This document shows, one piece after another, positions 63,193-64,000 of a DNA stretch of 64,000 bases; positions within the stretch are counted from its first letter, which is position 1; every line of letters begins with the position of its first letter. The notes beneath the pieces were generated by a model that worked only from the letters and a program-made list of their open reading frames with translations, did not search any database and had not been told where the DNA came from. Source of the DNA: Agapetus fuscipes (taxonomy: Eukaryota > Arthropoda > Insecta > Trichoptera > Glossosomatidae); the NCBI GenBank assembly GCA_951799405.1, contig OX637335.1, forward strand, positions 22,634,342 to 22,698,341. Reading direction: 5' to 3'. The position numbers and the translations under genes were made by a program.

Positions 63193-63224
63193 ATGATAAT
63201 GTGGGCAGTCACATCTAGGCGTGA

Positions 63225-64000
63225 TCACCTATTAGTGAACGGAGTACCACTCTCCATAGGAGGTAAGCTAATCCAGCCTTCTGATTCAGTGAGACTTCTA
63301 GGAGTCTTACTGGATCGGAATCTGACACTGGAGAGGCAAATAGATGCCACAATAGCTTCTTCTTTTTTCACTACGCCAAATTAAGGCTATTAGAAAGTGT
63401 TTACCGTCAGATGCAGTCAAGACCCTAGTGGGCGCGTTTGTGGTGTCTCGGATTGACTATTGTTCGACGCTTTATAGTGGTCAGCCGAAGAAGCAGTTCA
63501 ATCGCTTTCAATCTGTGTTGAATTCGGCAGCAAGACTCATATTCGGGATACCCAAATTCGCTCACATCACTCCGCTGTTAAAAACACTACATTGGCTTCG
63601 TTTCCCGGAGAGGGTGGTCTACCGTGTTTGTGTGATGGTATATAAAGCCATCAATGGCTTGGCTCCACCTTATTTGACTGACATGATGTTGCCTGTTGAG
63701 ATGGGTATAAGGAGGCAGACACTCAGATCCGCGGGCGATGAAGTAGTCAATTTGGTTCAGCCACGCCGTCAGATTTGTACACATTTCGGAGACCGCGCTT
63801 TCCGTGTTGCGGGTCCGGTGGAGTGGAACAGACTGCCACCCGGAGTGAAGAACTCCAAATCTATGGATGTATTTCGCGGAGCACTCAAGACACACCTATT
63901 TAGAAAGTCTTATCCATGATCGGAGAGGGCCCTTGAGGTGTGACACACACAAAAATGGCGCTCTCATATCATTTGTAATTTAAAATAAATTAGCCTGATA
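63225..64000 (+). mobile_element. LINE C-terminus and 3' UTR (CR1-like), donor of S2 type-a tail
   Basis: Frame 1: HLLVNGVPLSIGGKLIQPSD SVRLLGVLLDRNLTLERQID. After one frameshift near 63366 it continues VGAFVVSRIDYCSTLYSGQP, FNRFQSVLNSAARLIFGIPK, THFGDRAFRVAGPVEWNRLP and FRGALKTHLFRKSYP, stop at 63919. The S-VRLLGV-LD--L-----I and SRIDYC...Q...SAARLI motifs are the end of CR1-group reverse transcriptases. The 3' UTR gggcccttgaggtgtgacac then aaaaatggcgctc is shared with S2 copies. Continues beyond the window edge or ends there. Confidence 0.88.

Noticed and set aside
62805..63228. Overlapping long reading frames on both strands with T-H-D-R-T or C-H-V-S type periods
   Set aside because: They come from a 15 bp tandem repeat (a multiple of 3), which stays open in several frames at once; no start, splice or domain evidence.

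Overview
The window is eukaryotic, intron-dominated and AT-rich, and almost certainly from an insect or other arthropod. It carries two short GC-rich coding exons with canonical splice sites in a sea of transposon-derived DNA. The exons (16364-16483 and 46465-46728, both + strand, both phase 0) encode 40 and 88 consecutive residues of an exostosin-family heparan sulfate co-polymerase (EXT1 / Drosophila tout-velu, ttv): the linker after the GT47 domain and the start of the GT64 domain. Between them lies an intron of 29,981 bp; at least 16 kb of upstream intron and 17 kb of downstream intron are also present. No other host exon is recognisable, and no complete gene lies in the window.

Most of the rest can be parsed into repeat families. 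(S1) About 28 copies of a ~260 bp retroposon with a (TTAGA)n tail; several copies continue upstream into the 3' end of a LINE whose protein ends in ...CKDRKKWR..., and others start sharply at CCTTGACTTATAGG with 7-11 bp target duplications. (S2) A tRNA-derived SINE with a conserved central domain and at least three alternative 3' ends. (S3) A second tRNA-derived SINE, often fused downstream of S2 into a mobile dimer. (S4, S5) Two further tRNA-like families. One S2 copy is preceded directly by a near-complete 5S rRNA sequence. LINE fragments of at least four kinds (CR1/Kiri-like and RTE-like C-termini) occur on both strands, several against the two exons.

The unusual material is DNA-type or structural. 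Two foldback families are built from 15 bp tandem repeats in inverted arms (12936-13064 and 29761-30905; 6213-6748, 41760-42813 and 62698-63192). A ~1.0-1.3 kb element with a hairpin at each end has two copies in opposite orientation (14143-15420, 39557-40533). Other features are palindromic or TIR-bearing MITEs, a Helitron-like fragment, Penelope-like fragments with hammerhead-like motifs, and a 2.85 kb TG...CA insertion with a perfect 4 bp GTAC target duplication inside an S1 copy. Three retroposon insertions are flanked by direct repeats of ~55, ~151 and ~193 bp, far longer than usual target duplications. Several minisatellites (31, 33, 46 and ~53 bp units) are also present.

Boundaries of repeats were read by eye from copy-to-copy comparison within the window and are good to a few bases where target duplications are visible, otherwise to tens of bases. 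Clade names for LINEs are family-level guesses from C-terminal motifs.
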